DNA of 64,000 nt from Planctomycetota bacterium (GCA_016712285.1 JADJRK010000001.1:3286001-3350000), one strand, 5' to 3'; counted from the stretch's first letter, positions 16,830 to 26,672 are shown. The notes: generated by a model not told the origin, from the letters alone. Made by a program: numbers and translations.

Positions 16830-17249
16830 ATGGACAACCGCTACTCAACTGTCCTCGAACGCGACGCAACGCTGGAAGACCTCAAGCGTGCCAAGGACGA
16901 ATTCTGGGGCAAGCTCAAGTCTGCCATGGGCAAAGTGCCTTTCGCGCGCGACGCCGTCGCCCTGTACTACCTGATCAAGGACGGCAAGGTTCCGTTTTCT
17001 CTGCGCGGCACCGCGGTGCTGGCGCTGCTTTATTTCATTTCGCCGCTCGACTTCGTGCCCGACACCATCCCGATCATTGGCTTTGTCGATGACGCGATGG
17101 TGGTCGCCACCGCCATGTCCGTGCTGGCCGATGTGCTCACGCCCTTCCGCGGCAAAGCCGACGTCTGGCTGAAAAAGGGCGCCAAGCCCGAGCCCGACGA
17201 GCCGGAAGAGATCAAGTCTGTTCAAGTGCAGCAGCATCAAGCTCCGTAG
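16830..17249 (+). CDS. DUF1232 (YkvA-type) small membrane protein
   Basis: A 139-residue protein. The core VALYYLIKDGKVPFSLRGTA, then LLYFISPLDFVPD, PIIGFVDDAMVV matches DUF1232, with its hydrophobic hairpin and the SPxDxxPD motif. A charged helical region of about 60 residues precedes it and an acidic/Pro tail follows (KPEPDEPEEIK). Family members are small membrane-associated proteins of unknown function. The ATG at 16830 begins the conserved part. Confidence 0.8.
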   Translation: MDNRYSTVLERDATLEDLKRAKDEFWGKLKSAMGKVPFARDAVALYYLIKDGKVPFSLRGTAVLALLYFISPLDFVPDTIPIIGFVDDAMVVATAMSVLADVLTPFRGKADVWLKKGAKPEPDEPEEIKSVQVQQHQAP

Positions 17250-17273
17250 TCGCGCACCCCGGAGTTGACTAAC

Positions 17274-18389
17274 GTGCGCCGGATGACTGAGCCGCCCCTT
17301 GCCCCGAACAATCGCACCAGTCCCGCCGGCAAGGTGCCGCTGGCGTGGCTGCGCGCCAACTTCATGGCCATCGACGTGGCAGTGATCGGCTTTCTGCTGC
17401 TGCTGATCGGCTGGACGCTGCTTTCGCTGGTGGCGCCCGGCGCGCGCATCTACCCCTACGATGCGCGCTTTGTCTGGTCTGAAATGAGCAAAGCCGGCCT
17501 GCTCGGAAACCTGCTTGGGTTTCTGGCGGGCTATGCGGTCTTCCAGCGGATGGGCATTCGTTACCACCGCGATCACGTGCTGACCGGAAAACCCGGCCCG
17601 GTCTGGCTTTCGGTCGGGCACCTGGTGCATGTGTTTGCGCCGGTGCTGCTGCTGCCGCTGGTGTTCAACATGCTTGGCGCGTTCATCTCCAGCGTCAGCG
17701 GGGCGCCGGGGCCGCATACCCACCCTGAGTTCCATGACGGCGAGTTCTATGACCGGGCAGCCACGCTGTGGGACTTTGAACTCAAGCGCATGGACATCGC
17801 CATGACCGGCGAATACCTGCCCACGTGGTTCCGGCAGTACCACGCGCCGTGGCTGAACGGCCTGCTGATGGTCTGCTACCTCGCCTACTACCTGTCACCG
17901 GTCGTGGCCACGGCTGTTCCGCTGGTACGGCGCAACTGGCCGATGGTGCGGCGCGCCACGGGCATCTTTGTCGGCACTCTGGTCACGACCTATGTGGGCT
18001 ACATCCTGATACCCGCCACGGGTCCCCGGTTTGAGGGCGGTTTTGGCAACTGGATGATCACCGAGCCCGGATGGTTTGCGGCGCAGTGGTGGCAGCGCGT
18101 GCTGGATGACGCCGAGATGATTCGCTGGGATGCATTTCCCAGCGGGCACGTTGCGGTGGCGTTCATCGCGCTGGCGATTGCGGCCCGCTATTGGCGCTGG
18201 GTGGCGTGGATCTACCTGCCGTTCACGATCGGGCTGACGGTGGCCACCGTGTGGTTCGGCTATCACTACGTGACGGACGTGATTGCCGGGTTTGCCTTCA
18301 CGGCCTGGGGCATCTTCGTGGTCTGGCCCGCCGTGAAATGGTGGGATGGTGTTTGGCCCGACGCTGCCGCAGACCGGCAGCGCGCCTGA
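17274..18389 (+). CDS. PAP2-superfamily integral membrane phosphatase/phosphotransferase
   Basis: About 371 residues with seven or more membrane segments. The PAP2 catalytic motifs are present: IPATGPR, FPSGHVAVAF and GYHYVTDVIAG, the last two supplying the catalytic His residues on the periplasmic side. The spacing and the PATGPR motif resemble the PAP2_3 / inositolphosphotransferase (Aur1-like) branch, so lipid head-group transfer or polyprenyl-phosphate hydrolysis is possible. The start is uncertain: GTG at 17274 has GGAG 9 nt upstream, and ATG at 17283 is the alternative. It converges with lolD, 3 bp away. Confidence 0.83.
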   Translation: MRRMTEPPLAPNNRTSPAGKVPLAWLRANFMAIDVAVIGFLLLLIGWTLLSLVAPGARIYPYDARFVWSEMSKAGLLGNLLGFLAGYAVFQRMGIRYHRDHVLTGKPGPVWLSVGHLVHVFAPVLLLPLVFNMLGAFISSVSGAPGPHTHPEFHDGEFYDRAATLWDFELKRMDIAMTGEYLPTWFRQYHAPWLNGLLMVCYLAYYLSPVVATAVPLVRRNWPMVRRATGIFVGTLVTTYVGYILIPATGPRFEGGFGNWMITEPGWFAAQWWQRVLDDAEMIRWDAFPSGHVAVAFIALAIAARYWRWVAWIYLPFTIGLTVATVWFGYHYVTDVIAGFAFTAWGIFVVWPAVKWWDGVWPDAAADRQRA

Positions 18390-18392
18390 CCC

Positions 18393-19172
18393 TTACTTGA
18401 GGATGCGCCCGTCTGCCATGTGCAGCCGTCGCCCGGCACGCTGGGCGATGTGATCGTCGTGGGTGACGATCAGGAAGGTCTTGCCCAGTTCGCGGTTGAA
18501 CTGCTCGATCAACACAAAGATTTCGTCGGCTGTCTTGCTGTCCAGGTTGCCTGTGGGCTCATCGCAGAACACGACCGCGGGCTCATTGATCAGCGCACGG
18601 GCCAGTGCGACACGCTGCTTTTCACCGCCCGAGAGGCGGCTTGGAACGTGCGTCAGGCGTTGCCCCAGGCCGACACGCCCCAGCAGTTCAACGGCCCGCC
18701 GCTCCATGGCGGCGGCGTTGCGCATCCACTGCATGGCGCCGGCACTGATGCGCGCGGGCATGAGCACGTTCTCGAGTGCCGTAAACTCCGGCAGCAGGTG
18801 AAACGACTGAAAGACAAACCCGAACTCGCGGTTGCGGACCTTGGCGGCGGCTTCCGGCCCCAGGCGCGTCAGGTTTTTGCCGCGGTAGAAGACTTCGCCC
18901 TCGGTGGGTGTGTCGAGCAACCCCAGCAGATGCAGCAGCGTGGACTTGCCGGTGCCTGAGGCGCCCAGCACGCCGGCAATTTCACCCTGCTGCAATTGAA
19001 AATCCACGTTGCGCAGGACATGCAGTTCGGTGTCGCCCGACTGAAATGTGCGCGAGAGATTGCGGCACTCCAGGATCACCGGGCTCTGGTCTGCAGCGCC
19101 CGCGGCCGGCTCGTGTGTCGGAACCTCGGATGGGTCCGTCATCTGGTTGGTTTCCGGTCCGGCACTGTTCAT
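18393..19172 (-). CDS. lolD: ABC transporter ATPase, lipoprotein-release (LolD) type
   Basis: A 259-residue ATPase of the LolD/MacB family, which drives extraction of lipoproteins from the inner membrane. It has Walker A GASGTGKST, Q-loop FVFQSFHLLPEFTALENV (with the LLPEFTALENV segment typical of LolD), signature LSGGEKQRVALARAL, Walker B VVFCDEPTGNLD and H-loop VTHDD. An acidic N-terminal extension of about 30 residues precedes the domain. The start (ATG 19172) overlaps the stop of the radical SAM gene by 4 bp, so they are co-transcribed. The LolC/E permease is not in the window. Confidence 0.88.
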   Translation of the reverse strand: MNSAGPETNQMTDPSEVPTHEPAAGAADQSPVILECRNLSRTFQSGDTELHVLRNVDFQLQQGEIAGVLGASGTGKSTLLHLLGLLDTPTEGEVFYRGKNLTRLGPEAAAKVRNREFGFVFQSFHLLPEFTALENVLMPARISAGAMQWMRNAAAMERRAVELLGRVGLGQRLTHVPSRLSGGEKQRVALARALINEPAVVFCDEPTGNLDSKTADEIFVLIEQFNRELGKTFLIVTHDDHIAQRAGRRLHMADGRILK

Positions 19173-20143
19173 GGGCTGGCTTCTTCCGAAGTTGCGCGGC
19201 AGCTCTGGTACGTCCCGCGCCGCTTCAACTCGCGGCTGATCATGGCGTAAATCTGCATTTTGCTTACGCCCCAAAGCGGCGCGATCACGCCGCTGTCGCT
19301 GACTTCGCCGACCAGGCGCTGAAACCACGTGTGCGGCGGCATGCGTTCAATGCAGTCAGCCGCCAGCTTTACGTGGGCATCCAGCGACAGCACGTCAAAG
19401 TCGCCGCGTGCGTACTCGTGAGCCATCGCCGTGTTCTCGTAGACGTAGCAATGGTGGAACTTCACGCTGTCAGGGGCCAGGCGCGCGCATTCGTCGATGC
19501 TGGCGTGAATCATGGCCTCTGATTCTCCGGGCAGCCCGGCAATCAGGTGCAGGCACAGGTGCACATCGGGCGCGTGGCGGCGCGTCAGCTCGACGGCAGC
19601 GACCGTATCGGCGTGGCCGTGCGCGCGGTTTACGCGGTTTGCAGTCTCGTCATGCATGGTCTGCATGCCGTACTCGATGCAGACGAAGCGGTCCGGCCGC
19701 GTGTAGGATTGGATCAGGGTCAGCTTCTCGGCATCAATGCAATCGGGCCGGGTGCCGATCGACATGCCAACCACATCCGGCACGGAAAGGGCCTCGTCAT
19801 ACAGCGCCCTGAGCTTTTCAACGGGCGCGTAGGTGTTGGTAAAGGTCTGGAAGTAGGCCAGGAACTTCGTGGCCCCGAAACGCTCGCGGTAGAACGCCTT
19901 GCCGCGCTCAAGCTGTTCAGAGATGCGGGTGACGCCACTGCGCAGCGTCGGGCTGAAACTCACGTTATCGCAGAACGTGCAACCGCCTGTGGCCTTGGTG
20001 CCGTCAATGTTCGGGCAGGTAAAACCGGTATCCAGCGTCAATTTATACGCCGGGACGCCAAACAGTTGCTTCATCAGCCGGCCAAATGGTTTGTAGTATG
20101 GCGGCTGGGCCAGTTCGGTGATCAGCGTGTCGAGAACCTGCAT
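19169..20143 (-). CDS. Radical SAM protein, YhcC/TIGR01212 type
   Basis: A 324-residue radical SAM enzyme. Cys43, Cys55 and Cys58 in TCPNIDGTKATGGCTFC have the unusual spacing of the YhcC family, rather than plain CxxxCxxC. Other family features are AYFQTFTNTYAP, GTRPDC, EYGMQTMHD and HLIAGLPGE. The ATG at 20143 has GGAG upstream. The reaction of this family is not established. It is followed without a gap by lolD and is divergent from a lipoprotein gene whose start overlaps it. Confidence 0.88.
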   Translation of the reverse strand: MQVLDTLITELAQPPYYKPFGRLMKQLFGVPAYKLTLDTGFTCPNIDGTKATGGCTFCDNVSFSPTLRSGVTRISEQLERGKAFYRERFGATKFLAYFQTFTNTYAPVEKLRALYDEALSVPDVVGMSIGTRPDCIDAEKLTLIQSYTRPDRFVCIEYGMQTMHDETANRVNRAHGHADTVAAVELTRRHAPDVHLCLHLIAGLPGESEAMIHASIDECARLAPDSVKFHHCYVYENTAMAHEYARGDFDVLSLDAHVKLAADCIERMPPHTWFQRLVGEVSDSGVIAPLWGVSKMQIYAMISRELKRRGTYQSCRATSEEASP

Positions 20144-20915
20144 TTTTGCTCCGCGCGCGAGTATAGCCATCTTCCTGCTTGTGCTAGGGGGGTGTGCTTC
20201 GGTTGGCAATTACCGGGCCGCGCCCGTAGAGCCGCAGCGCCTTCCAGCCTACACGCTTGAGATTGAGCTGCGCGGCGAGCCCGAGTGGGACGAAGACCGC
20301 TACGAGGTGAGCCTGGGCTTTGAACTTCGCGCCAAGGACGAATTTGCCTACAACGCTGTCGTGCAGGAAATCGTGCAGGAGGTCGTGTACACGCGCTACG
20401 ACGGCCGCGAAATCCGCGAGACGCTGACCCTGGTTGAGGCCTTCAAGCTCACGCGCATCGGCAGCGACGACGAAGGCCGTGTGGTGTATCGCCTGCCTAG
20501 TTTCCAGCGCGACCGCCATTACGAACGCGGCTACCTGAGCGTGGGCCCGATGATCGAGAAAATCGACGTCTGGCGCGTGGTGCGCTTCTATCCGGGCTTC
20601 GTCGAGGGCGCCGACTGGACCACGCTGGGGTTTGCGCACCTGCCGCAGAACCGGCAAGCCAGCATCGTCACCGACATTCCCGACAACTTCAATGAGACTC
20701 ACCAGCGCAACCACGAGCTCAAGGGCGCGGTGCTGCAGGACGACCGCGAACGCGGCCGCTGGTACAACCTGCGCTATCACTGGTACCGCGAAACCACGGG
20801 CGGCCGCCCGCAAGCCACGTTCACGTTCACCAAGTACGAGCGCCCCAGCGACGAGCCGGACTGGCTAAGCAACACCATCGCCCAGGGCACCATGCACGCC
20901 AACGCCGGCGAGTAA
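20127..20915 (+). CDS. Hypothetical lipoprotein
   Basis: About 262 residues. A hydrophobic leader (SIAIFLLVLGGCAS) ends in lipobox LGGC. No ATG precedes it. GTG at 20127 has GGTGA 5 nt upstream and is favoured; GTG at 20118 is possible. Either start overlaps the 5' end of the divergent radical SAM gene by 17-26 bp. The mature part is soluble and charged, with an RDRHYERGYLSVG segment and many aromatic residues. It holds no domain I recognise. It begins a rightward gene run. Confidence 0.7.
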   Translation: MSRTCIFAPRASIAIFLLVLGGCASVGNYRAAPVEPQRLPAYTLEIELRGEPEWDEDRYEVSLGFELRAKDEFAYNAVVQEIVQEVVYTRYDGREIRETLTLVEAFKLTRIGSDDEGRVVYRLPSFQRDRHYERGYLSVGPMIEKIDVWRVVRFYPGFVEGADWTTLGFAHLPQNRQASIVTDIPDNFNETHQRNHELKGAVLQDDRERGRWYNLRYHWYRETTGGRPQATFTFTKYERPSDEPDWLSNTIAQGTMHANAGE

Positions 20916-20933
20916 GTTGCCAGGCTTTCTCAA

Positions 20934-21440
20934 ATGAAGTCACCTGATCTGAAGATCCGGCCTGAGACCCACACAGACGTGTCTGCCATTCGCGCCGTGA
21001 ATACGGCTGCATTCCCGACTGCTGCCGAAGCGGCCCTGGTCGATCGCCTGCGTGGCCGGCTGCAACCATGGATATCGCTGGTCGCTGAGGCCGGCGGCGT
21101 GGTCGGCCACATCCTGTTTACTCCGGTGCAGCTTGGTGCGCATTCCGCGATGGCCCTTGGCCCGATGGCGGTGTTGCCCGGACACCAGCGCGACGGTGTC
21201 GGCTTGGCGCTGGTGCGGGCCGGGTTACAGGCATGCGCCGATGCCGGTCACAACCTGGTGTTCGTGTTGGGACACCCCGACTACTACACGCGCTTCGGTT
21301 TCAAGCCGACGCATGCCTTCGGAATCAGCTGCGAGTTTCAGGCGCCGCCCGAGGCGTTCATGGTGGCCGAGTTGCAGCCGGGCGCTCTGCAGGGCATGCG
21401 CGGCATTGTGCGCTACCACGCCGCATTCAACGACGTCTGA
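20934..21440 (+). CDS. GNAT-family N-acetyltransferase (YhbS-like)
   Basis: A 168-residue acetyltransferase resembling COG3153/YhbS proteins: IRPETHTDVSAIRAVNTAAF at the N-terminus, LGPMAVLPGHQRDGVGLALVR as the acetyl-CoA binding motif A, then VFVLGHPDYYTRFGFKP, which is diagnostic of this subgroup. The substrate is unknown. It lies 18 bp after the lipoprotein gene. Confidence 0.88.
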   Translation: MKSPDLKIRPETHTDVSAIRAVNTAAFPTAAEAALVDRLRGRLQPWISLVAEAGGVVGHILFTPVQLGAHSAMALGPMAVLPGHQRDGVGLALVRAGLQACADAGHNLVFVLGHPDYYTRFGFKPTHAFGISCEFQAPPEAFMVAELQPGALQGMRGIVRYHAAFNDV

Positions 21441-21508
21441 CGGGCTTGCCCTTGCGGTGCGCGACCCGCCGCATAAACATGATGGCGACCGGAGCGGACG
21501 AGGACCCA

Positions 21509-22834
21509 ATGAACGAAGAATTCCACTACAAAGGCGGCGAACTGTACTGCGAAAACGTGCCCGTTACGCGCGTAGCTGAACGCATTGGCACGCCCGTCTA
21601 CATCTACAGCCAGAACCACTTCATCAAGCAAGCCAACGCAATTCGCGAGGCTTTCAAAGAAGTCGAGCCGCTGGTCTGCTACAGCGTCAAGGCCAACAGC
21701 AACCTCGGCCTGCTGCGCGCCATGGCACTGGCCGGCGCGGGCTTTGACGCCGTCAGCAAGGGCGAAGTCTATCGCGCCCTGCGCGCCGGGGCGGAGCCCG
21801 GCAAGGTCGTGTTCGCGGGCGTCGGCAAGCAAGCCGACGAAGTCGATTACGCGCTGTCACAGGGCATTCTGATGTTCAACGTCGAGAGCGAATCTGAACT
21901 CGACATGATCAGCAAGGTCGCCGGCAAACGCAAAGTTGAAGCGCCGATTGCTCTGCGCCTGAACCCCGACGTGGACCCCAAAACCCACAAGTACATCGCC
22001 ACCGGCAAGCGCGAGAACAAGTTCGGCATCGACCTCGAGCGCGCCGAAAAGTGCCTCACCCGCATCAAAGAGCTCAAGAACCTGCGCCTGCGCGGCTTGC
22101 ACATCCACATCGGCAGCCAGATCACGCAAGCCGACCGCCACGCCGAGGCGATCGACAAGGTCACGCCGTTTATCGAGAAGGTGAAGAAGGGCGATTTCCC
22201 GCTCGAATTCCTGAACGTTGGCGGCGGCTTTGGCATCAGCTACCAGCCGGGCGAAGGCCTGGCCATCGGCGAGTTTGCCAAGATCATGGTGCCCAAGATC
22301 AAGGCGCTGGGCCTGAAGATGCTGAGCGAGCCGGGACGCTTCATCAGCGGCAACGGCGGCATTCTGCTGAACCGCGTCATCTTCGACAAACCCAGCGGCG
22401 ACAAGAACTTCCTGATCGTTGACGGTGCGATGAACGACCTGCTGCGGCCCAGCATCTACCAGGCGTATCACCTGTCGTGGCCGGTGAAGCAGGCGGGGCT
22501 GCCCGATGGCGCCGCGCTGGGCGACAAGTCGCCGCTGACCGATGCGGCGGCGGGCAAAGACCCGGTGACCTACGACGTGGTCGGCCCGATCTGCGAAAGC
22601 GGCGATTACTTTGCGCTTGGTCGCAAACTGCCGCGCATGAAAGAGGGCGACCTGCTGGCTGTCTTCAGCGCAGGGGCATACGGGTTCAGCATGTCGAGCA
22701 ACTACAACACTCGCGGCCGCCCCGCCGAGGTGATTGTGAACGGCAACGAATTCTGGGTCGCGCGCGACCGCGAAACGCTGGAGGACCAGGTCCGTGGCGA
22801 AAGGCTCACACCGCGCGAAACCTTCAAGGCCTGA
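21509..22834 (+). CDS. lysA: Diaminopimelate decarboxylase
   Basis: A 441-residue PLP enzyme (fold-type III) that decarboxylates meso-diaminopimelate to lysine. PLP-binding Lys61 is in CYSVKANSN. Other motifs are LHIHIGSQI, LNVGGGFGI, SEPGRFI, GPICESGDYFA and the final GAYGFSMSSNYN. The ATG at 21509 (AGGA upstream) matches the usual N-terminus; the in-frame upstream extension does not look coding. It overlaps the next gene by 41 bp, indicating translational coupling. Confidence 0.96.
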   Translation: MNEEFHYKGGELYCENVPVTRVAERIGTPVYIYSQNHFIKQANAIREAFKEVEPLVCYSVKANSNLGLLRAMALAGAGFDAVSKGEVYRALRAGAEPGKVVFAGVGKQADEVDYALSQGILMFNVESESELDMISKVAGKRKVEAPIALRLNPDVDPKTHKYIATGKRENKFGIDLERAEKCLTRIKELKNLRLRGLHIHIGSQITQADRHAEAIDKVTPFIEKVKKGDFPLEFLNVGGGFGISYQPGEGLAIGEFAKIMVPKIKALGLKMLSEPGRFISGNGGILLNRVIFDKPSGDKNFLIVDGAMNDLLRPSIYQAYHLSWPVKQAGLPDGAALGDKSPLTDAAAGKDPVTYDVVGPICESGDYFALGRKLPRMKEGDLLAVFSAGAYGFSMSSNYNTRGRPAEVIVNGNEFWVARDRETLEDQVRGERLTPRETFKA

Positions 22835-23591
22835 CGATGACCTGCTGATCGCGCTGCTGGCCGGCGACAGCGGCATCAGCCGGCGCGGCCTGCTTGCGCT
22901 GCGCAGCCTGCGCATGCGCCAGCGCGAGATCATGTCAGGCTCGCGCGGCGCGCTGGTCAAGATTGAGCCGCGGCCACAGGCACCGTTTCTTGACCTCGGC
23001 CAGGTCGGGCGTGATTCACCGCTGGCCGCCGACTACCACAGCCTGCTGGTACTGGAATTGTGCCGCGACTTCCCCGAGCACGCGGGCGCGCTGCAGGCGC
23101 TGCTTGACGCGCGCCGCGCAGGTCTTGACCTGTCAATATTGGCGGCGGCGCTGTGGCAGGAATTCGGCCAGGATGAATTTTTCAAGTCCGCCGAGACACA
23201 CAACTGTGATCCGCACCTGCTGGCGGCAACTCTCTGGCTTGCACTCAAGCCGCTGTTTGAGTCCGTGGCCGCGGCGTTTGCGCGGCATTTTGACTTGCCC
23301 CAGGAAAGCCCTGACTGCCCGGCATGCGGCGGCCCGCCTTGGGCGCGATGCGACAAGATGCTGCGCTGCGCGGTGTGTGAAACCACGTGGCAGGCAGACT
23401 TGCCCGGGCCATGGCGCGACGCCGAGGGCCCACAGCCGCGGGGCGCCAAAAGGCGCTATCATGCGCAGAACGCACAACGCATCGTCGATCTGGACGAGAC
23501 GCTGTTCACACAAGCCTTCGACACAGGGCCCTTTATCGAGCTTTTGCAGATACTCGAGCGGCCATCTGTGGACAGGAGCCCTGTCGCCTAG
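22794..23591 (+). CDS. Zinc-ribbon protein resembling FdhE
   Basis: A 265-residue protein starting at GTG 22794 inside the lysA 3' end (AGG upstream). A helical N-terminal half precedes a zinc-ribbon module, CPACGGPPWARCDK with later CAVCETTWQ, like the rubredoxin-like Cys motifs of the formate dehydrogenase accessory protein FdhE. FdhE normally has two such pairs in this arrangement. The overall similarity is weak, no formate dehydrogenase gene is visible, and FdhE function is therefore doubtful. Confidence 0.55.
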   Translation: MAKGSHRAKPSRPDDDLLIALLAGDSGISRRGLLALRSLRMRQREIMSGSRGALVKIEPRPQAPFLDLGQVGRDSPLAADYHSLLVLELCRDFPEHAGALQALLDARRAGLDLSILAAALWQEFGQDEFFKSAETHNCDPHLLAATLWLALKPLFESVAAAFARHFDLPQESPDCPACGGPPWARCDKMLRCAVCETTWQADLPGPWRDAEGPQPRGAKRRYHAQNAQRIVDLDETLFTQAFDTGPFIELLQILERPSVDRSPVA

Positions 23592-23615
23592 GTTCAATAG
23601 CAGTTGCGCGACACC

Positions 23616-25463
23616 ATGCTGAAAGCAAGAGAGATCGAACCACTCAAGAGTTGGCCACGCCTGAAGGTGTGGCTGATCGGCATGTTGTCGACCGTGCTGC
23701 TGACACTTAGCCAGCCGCCGTTCAATGTGCCGTTGGTCGGCTTGATTGCACTGCTGCCATTGTTCGTCGCGCTGCCGCGCATGTCGGCTGGGGGTGCGTG
23801 GCTGCTGGGCTTTGCGGTTGGCATTCCGTACTACTGGATCGACCAGTGGTGGCTTGGCCAGATGGTGACTGAGGCGGGCAACGAGTGGATCATCTTCAGC
23901 ATGTTCGCGTTTGTGGCGACGGCACAAGCGTGTTTTTACGGATTCGCTTCACAGCAGGTGCGCTGGTTGCTGACGCGCGCAGCGGCTTGGCCGATGTGGC
24001 TGGTGCCGCTGGTGTGGCTTGGTTTTGAGTTCGCCCACGAGTTCAACACGCCGGCGCCATACCCGTAGCTGCCGCTGGGTGTGTCGTTGGCCGACTTTAC
24101 GGTGTTTGCCCAGACGGCGGACATCTGGGGCCAGTACGGCCTGACGCTGTCGTGCGCGTTTGTTGCGCTGGGTCTATCGGCGCCGTTGATGCTGGATGGT
24201 GACAAGGCCAAGCTGCGCCTTCACCCTGAGAAGCTCCAGCGCATCGTGTTTCCGGTAGCGGCGGTGGTGCTCGTGCTCGCCGGTGTCATCTACGGCACAA
24301 TCCGGATTCGCCAGATGGATGCGCGTGAAACCGGCGACGGGCCGCTGATCGGCTGTGTGCAGGGCAACCTCGCGCAGGAAGTGAAAGTCAGCTCAGAGAC
24401 AGACCGCCTGCCGCGCTCGTACCTTGAGCACATCCAGTTGACCGAGCAAGCCGTTGAGCAGAACGCTGAGCTTGTGTGCTGGGCCGAAACTATGCTGTTC
24501 GGCGGCACCACACGCGAGGGCATGATGCGCGGCGTGCCGGGCGTGGCCGAGCCCTACTTCAAAGATGGCATTCCGTCCGAAGAACTGCTCAAAAGCGGCT
24601 GGTACACCGGCAACCTGCGCGCGCGCGTGAAGTACCAGCTGAAGACGCCGATGCTGGTCGGCGCGATCACTGAGATTCCGCCCGAAGAACGCATCCATGC
24701 CTGGAAGAATTACGAAAAGGGGCGCGCATACAACACTGCGCTGCAGATGGATGCCGAGGGGCGCATCGTGGACAGCTACGACAAGCGCTACCTCGTGCCC
24801 GGCGGCGAGTACATACCCCTGGAAGACATTGAGATTGCCGGGTGGGCGCCCGTGCGCGAAATCGTCGAGGGCTATTCGCAGGGCTTGCAGGGCTACACCA
24901 GCCGCGTCGAGCCCGGCCTTCGCACCACGACGTTTCGTTTGCCAAGCCAGCCCGAGCGCCTGAAACAGCGCCCGTGGGCCTACACGGTCAGCATCTGCTA
25001 CGAGTACGCGTGGCCCGGCTGCTACATCGAACTGCACGAGAAGCCCGAGCGCTACCCGGATTTTCACATCAACATCAGCAATGAGGGCTGGTTCAAGGAA
25101 AGTGCCGAGCTTGACCAGGCGGTCGCCTTCTGCCGCATCCGCTGCATTGAGTCGCGAGTGCCCATGGTGCGCGCCACGAATACCGGCATCACGTGCTCGA
25201 TCGATGCAGCCGGCCGCGTGCGGCAAGTGCTCATGGTCGACGGCAAAGATCGCGAAGTTGCGGGCTTGATGGTGGTGCGGCCTGACGTGCTTGAAGATCC
25301 GCAGGCGACGATGTTTGTGCTGCTGGTGAACCGTTCGCTGGCCTGGCTTTCCCTTGCCGTGATCCTGCTGGTGGCCGTACAGATGCTGGTGGGCCGTGTG
25401 CAGGCGCGCATGCGCCGCAAGCGCGTGCAGCAGGCACAGGCCGGCACCGGGACCCTGGCATGA
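23616..25463 (+). pseudogene. lnt: Apolipoprotein N-acyltransferase interrupted by one in-frame TAG
   Basis: Lnt adds the third acyl chain to lipoproteins at the inner membrane. Read through one stop, the gene encodes about 615 residues: multiple N-terminal membrane helices, then a nitrilase domain with the catalytic triad Glu291 (CWAETMLF), Lys390 (YDKRYLVPGGEY) and Cys461 (SICYEYAWP). Codon 151 is TAG (24066-24068) within PYP-stop-LPLG, at the position where Lnt proteins have Trp (FPWLxxG). A TGG to TAG change is the simplest explanation. Both sides are in the same frame, and everything else looks intact. The ATG at 23616 is chosen over TTG at 23604. The stop overlaps the next gene (ATGA). 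It may be a recent nonsense mutation or a sequencing error. Confidence 0.88.
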
Positions 25464-26671
25464 AAACACTTTCGGCAATCGTGCTTGCCTTGTGCTGCGT
25501 GGGTGTCCACGCGCAGGACGAATTGCCCTACGCCCGGATTGAAGCCGCGCTGCCCTACCTGTCGTCTTCGGTGCCTGAGCAGCAGTTGAACGCAGAGCAG
25601 CTGGTTGAGCAGGGTGCATCCGCCCATTACGAAGCGCTTGAAAAGGCGCTGCCGGGCGTGAGGCGACCCGGCCGCGAACGCCTGCTGCGCATCCTGGCCG
25701 ATACTGACCACGCGCGGCGCATTCCGATGTGCACGGGCATGCTGTGCGACCGCGACGCGCAAAGGACCGAGCGGATGATTGCCTGGCGCGCCTTGCAAAA
25801 GGTGCGGGCTGAGGACTTGCTCAAAGAGATCGAACAGCGTCTGGCAGCGGCGCCACTTGACCCCTACGCGACCATGCAGCTGTGCGCGTTGCTGGGAACG
25901 CTGGCATCGGCCCGCGCGCAGGGGGTCGCAGAGAAATTGCTAGAAGAAGCGGCGGCCGGCTCACTTGCCGCATTTGCCGCCGAAGACGCCGCGTTGCGCA
26001 GCATTTTCGCGTCAAGCTTTGCGCAGCCGGCATGGAGCCGCTACCAGACCCGCCGCGCCGGCGCGCCCAAGGCCACGCTGCGCGAATTGCAGGACGCGCT
26101 GGATGAACTTGCGTTGCCACGCGCGTCGGACCGTGCGGCGGCCGATGCCAGGCTGGGCGAATTGATCGGCCGCGACGAGCGTGTGCTGCTGGCGCTGGCA
26201 CGCAGTCCCTGGGTCGAGCGCGCGGCCTTTGCGCTGCGCCGGCTGAAAGCCGACCCGCCGAAAGAGCTGGCGCTGGCTGCCCAGGTCGTGATGCTTGACC
26301 TTGCCACCACCGGCGAGCAGACCGTCGCGTTGCTGGCGATCGATGTGGGCATTGCCGGCCGGCCGCCCACCGCCGACGAACTCGCAGAGTTGCGCCCGGT
26401 AACCGGGGGCGACGCGATTGCGCGTCTGCAGGCGATTCTTGAGGCGATGACCGAGGGCGGCGACTTGGCCGGGTTGCGCGAGCGAAACGTGCGTTTGTCG
26501 GCGCGGCTTCGGCCGTTGCTGCTGCGGCGCGGGCCGATGGATGCCGAGGCCCGCCAGCTTGCCGCCGAGTTGCAGGATGTGCGCCGCCGACTGACCGCGC
26601 TGGAACAGACGTGGGAGCAGGGCTGGCGCCGCGAATTCCAGACCGACATCCTGTCGTCGCGCGGAAACTGA
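25460..26671 (+). CDS. Secreted alpha-helical (HEAT-like) protein
   Basis: A 403-residue protein with a signal peptide (AIVLALCCVGVHA, cleavage before QDE). The mature region is Ala/Leu/Arg-rich helices throughout, with HEAT-like spacing (for example NAEQLVEQGASAHYEALEKA, RERLLRILADTDHARR, ERMIAWRALQKVRAEDLLKEI, each under 21 residues). The C-terminal part is a predicted coiled coil ending LTALEQTWEQGW. It is translationally coupled to lnt. The function is unknown; a periplasmic scaffold role is a guess from the helical architecture. Confidence 0.75.
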   Translation: MKTLSAIVLALCCVGVHAQDELPYARIEAALPYLSSSVPEQQLNAEQLVEQGASAHYEALEKALPGVRRPGRERLLRILADTDHARRIPMCTGMLCDRDAQRTERMIAWRALQKVRAEDLLKEIEQRLAAAPLDPYATMQLCALLGTLASARAQGVAEKLLEEAAAGSLAAFAAEDAALRSIFASSFAQPAWSRYQTRRAGAPKATLRELQDALDELALPRASDRAAADARLGELIGRDERVLLALARSPWVERAAFALRRLKADPPKELALAAQVVMLDLATTGEQTVALLAIDVGIAGRPPTADELAELRPVTGGDAIARLQAILEAMTEGGDLAGLRERNVRLSARLRPLLLRRGPMDAEARQLAAELQDVRRRLTALEQTWEQGWRREFQTDILSSRGN

Positions 26672-26672
26672 C

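Noticed and set aside
24066..24068. TAG in lnt as a recoded (pyrrolysine-type) codon
   Set aside because: TAG ends other genes in this window (thiolase, the dehydrogenase/hydratase fusion), and the site is a simple Trp-to-stop change.
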